From assembly GCA_026692885.1 (NCBI GenBank), contig JAPLNJ010000493.1:1-6352 (forward strand): DNA of 6,352 nucleotides, written 5' to 3'. Shown here piece after piece: positions 6,026 through 6,352 of this stretch. The notes under the pieces are model-generated. The model was not told the DNA's origin and did no database searches. It worked only from the letters and a program-made list of their open reading frames with translations. Source of the DNA: Planctomycetota bacterium. Lineage in GTDB: Bacteria > Planctomycetota > Planctomycetia > Pirellulales > Pirellulaceae. Made by a program: the position numbers and the translations under genes. Every line of letters begins with the position of its first letter. Position 1 is the first letter of the stretch.

Positions 6026-6352
6026 ATGAAGCAGACAGCTATTTTTCCCGGACGGTATGTTCAGTCCGAAGGGGCACTCGCCGACGTGGGTGACGAAGTC
6101 TCCCGGTTGGGCACACGAGCCTTGGTAATCGCCGGTGGCACCGCCCACGATTCGCTGCTCCCGTCGTTCTTGCCTCACTGGAGTGAACGACTACAGCTGA
6201 CCGTCGAACGGTTCGGCGGCGAGTGCAGTGACCAGGAGATCGAACGGCTGACGCAGGTCGCCAAGCAGCAAGCCTGCGAGGTCGTGGTCGGAATGGGCGG
6301 CGGCAAGGTTATCGATACGGCAAAGGCGGTCGGATACCAAGCCGGTGCCCGC
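6026..6352 (+). CDS. gldA: Glycerol dehydrogenase-like (GldA family, iron-containing alcohol dehydrogenase fold), 3' end outside window
   Basis: This is the first 109 codons of a gene whose family is about 365 residues. Seen: it opens with AIFPGRYVQSEGAL (5-18), the usual GldA beginning, then RALVIAGGTAHDSLLP (31-46), a Rossmann-like strand-turn, and the signature GMGGGKVIDTAKAVG at 89-103. The GGGK with the following Asp is the NAD-binding loop of this family. There is no signal peptide, so it is cytoplasmic. The metal-binding Asp and two His residues would lie beyond the edge. Known: GldA oxidises glycerol to dihydroxyacetone with NAD+, and relatives act on other small polyols or hydroxyketones, so the exact substrate is open. 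It has its own strong ribosome site and a 102-bp gap before it, so it may be a separate unit from the broken gene upstream. Confidence 0.9.
   Translation, partial: MKQTAIFPGRYVQSEGALADVGDEVSRLGTRALVIAGGTAHDSLLPSFLPHWSERLQLTVERFGGECSDQEIERLTQVAKQQACEVVVGMGGGKVIDTAKAVGYQAGAR

Overview
The window is GC-rich and looks like accessory genome from an environmental bacterium, most plausibly Planctomycetota or a relative in the PVC group. The reasons are several secreted proteins in a row, a twin-arginine (Tat) leader, two BNR/Asp-box sialidase-like proteins, a planctomycete-type secreted esterase, and a six-hairpin-glycosidase-like domain fused to a sialidase-like domain. This assignment comes from recognising families by eye; there is no rRNA or other marker gene here.

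Left part, minus strand, read from about 4180 down to 1. The order is (i) a 58-codon C-terminal scrap of an otherwise missing gene (4002-4178); (ii) a 154-aa Tat-exported protein that looks like only the beginning of a longer protein (3452-3916); (iii) a 929-aa secreted two-domain protein whose start overlaps the stop of (ii) (666-3455); and (iv) after an 84-bp gap, a secreted alpha/beta-hydrolase esterase that runs off the left edge (1-581). Items (ii) to (iv) look like one transcription unit for extracellular glycan handling.

Right part, plus strand. The order is (v) a 420-aa secreted five-Asp-box beta-propeller (4286-5548); (vi) 37 bp later, the two ends of a cysteine-desulfurase-like PLP enzyme with about 300 residues missing and the ends out of frame (5586-5923); and (vii) behind a strong Shine-Dalgarno, the start of a GldA-type glycerol dehydrogenase that runs off the right edge (6026-6352).

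How it fits together: esterase, glycosidase-like and sialidase-like exported proteins suggest breakdown of a complex, possibly acylated, glycan outside the cytoplasm. This is inference; no substrate can be read from the sequence. The most striking point is that three gene remnants lie among intact-looking genes within about 2.5 kb. Either the segment is deletion-prone or the contig carries assembly joins. I see no RNA genes, CRISPR arrays, transposases or convincing terminators, and no clear case for a new biological system.
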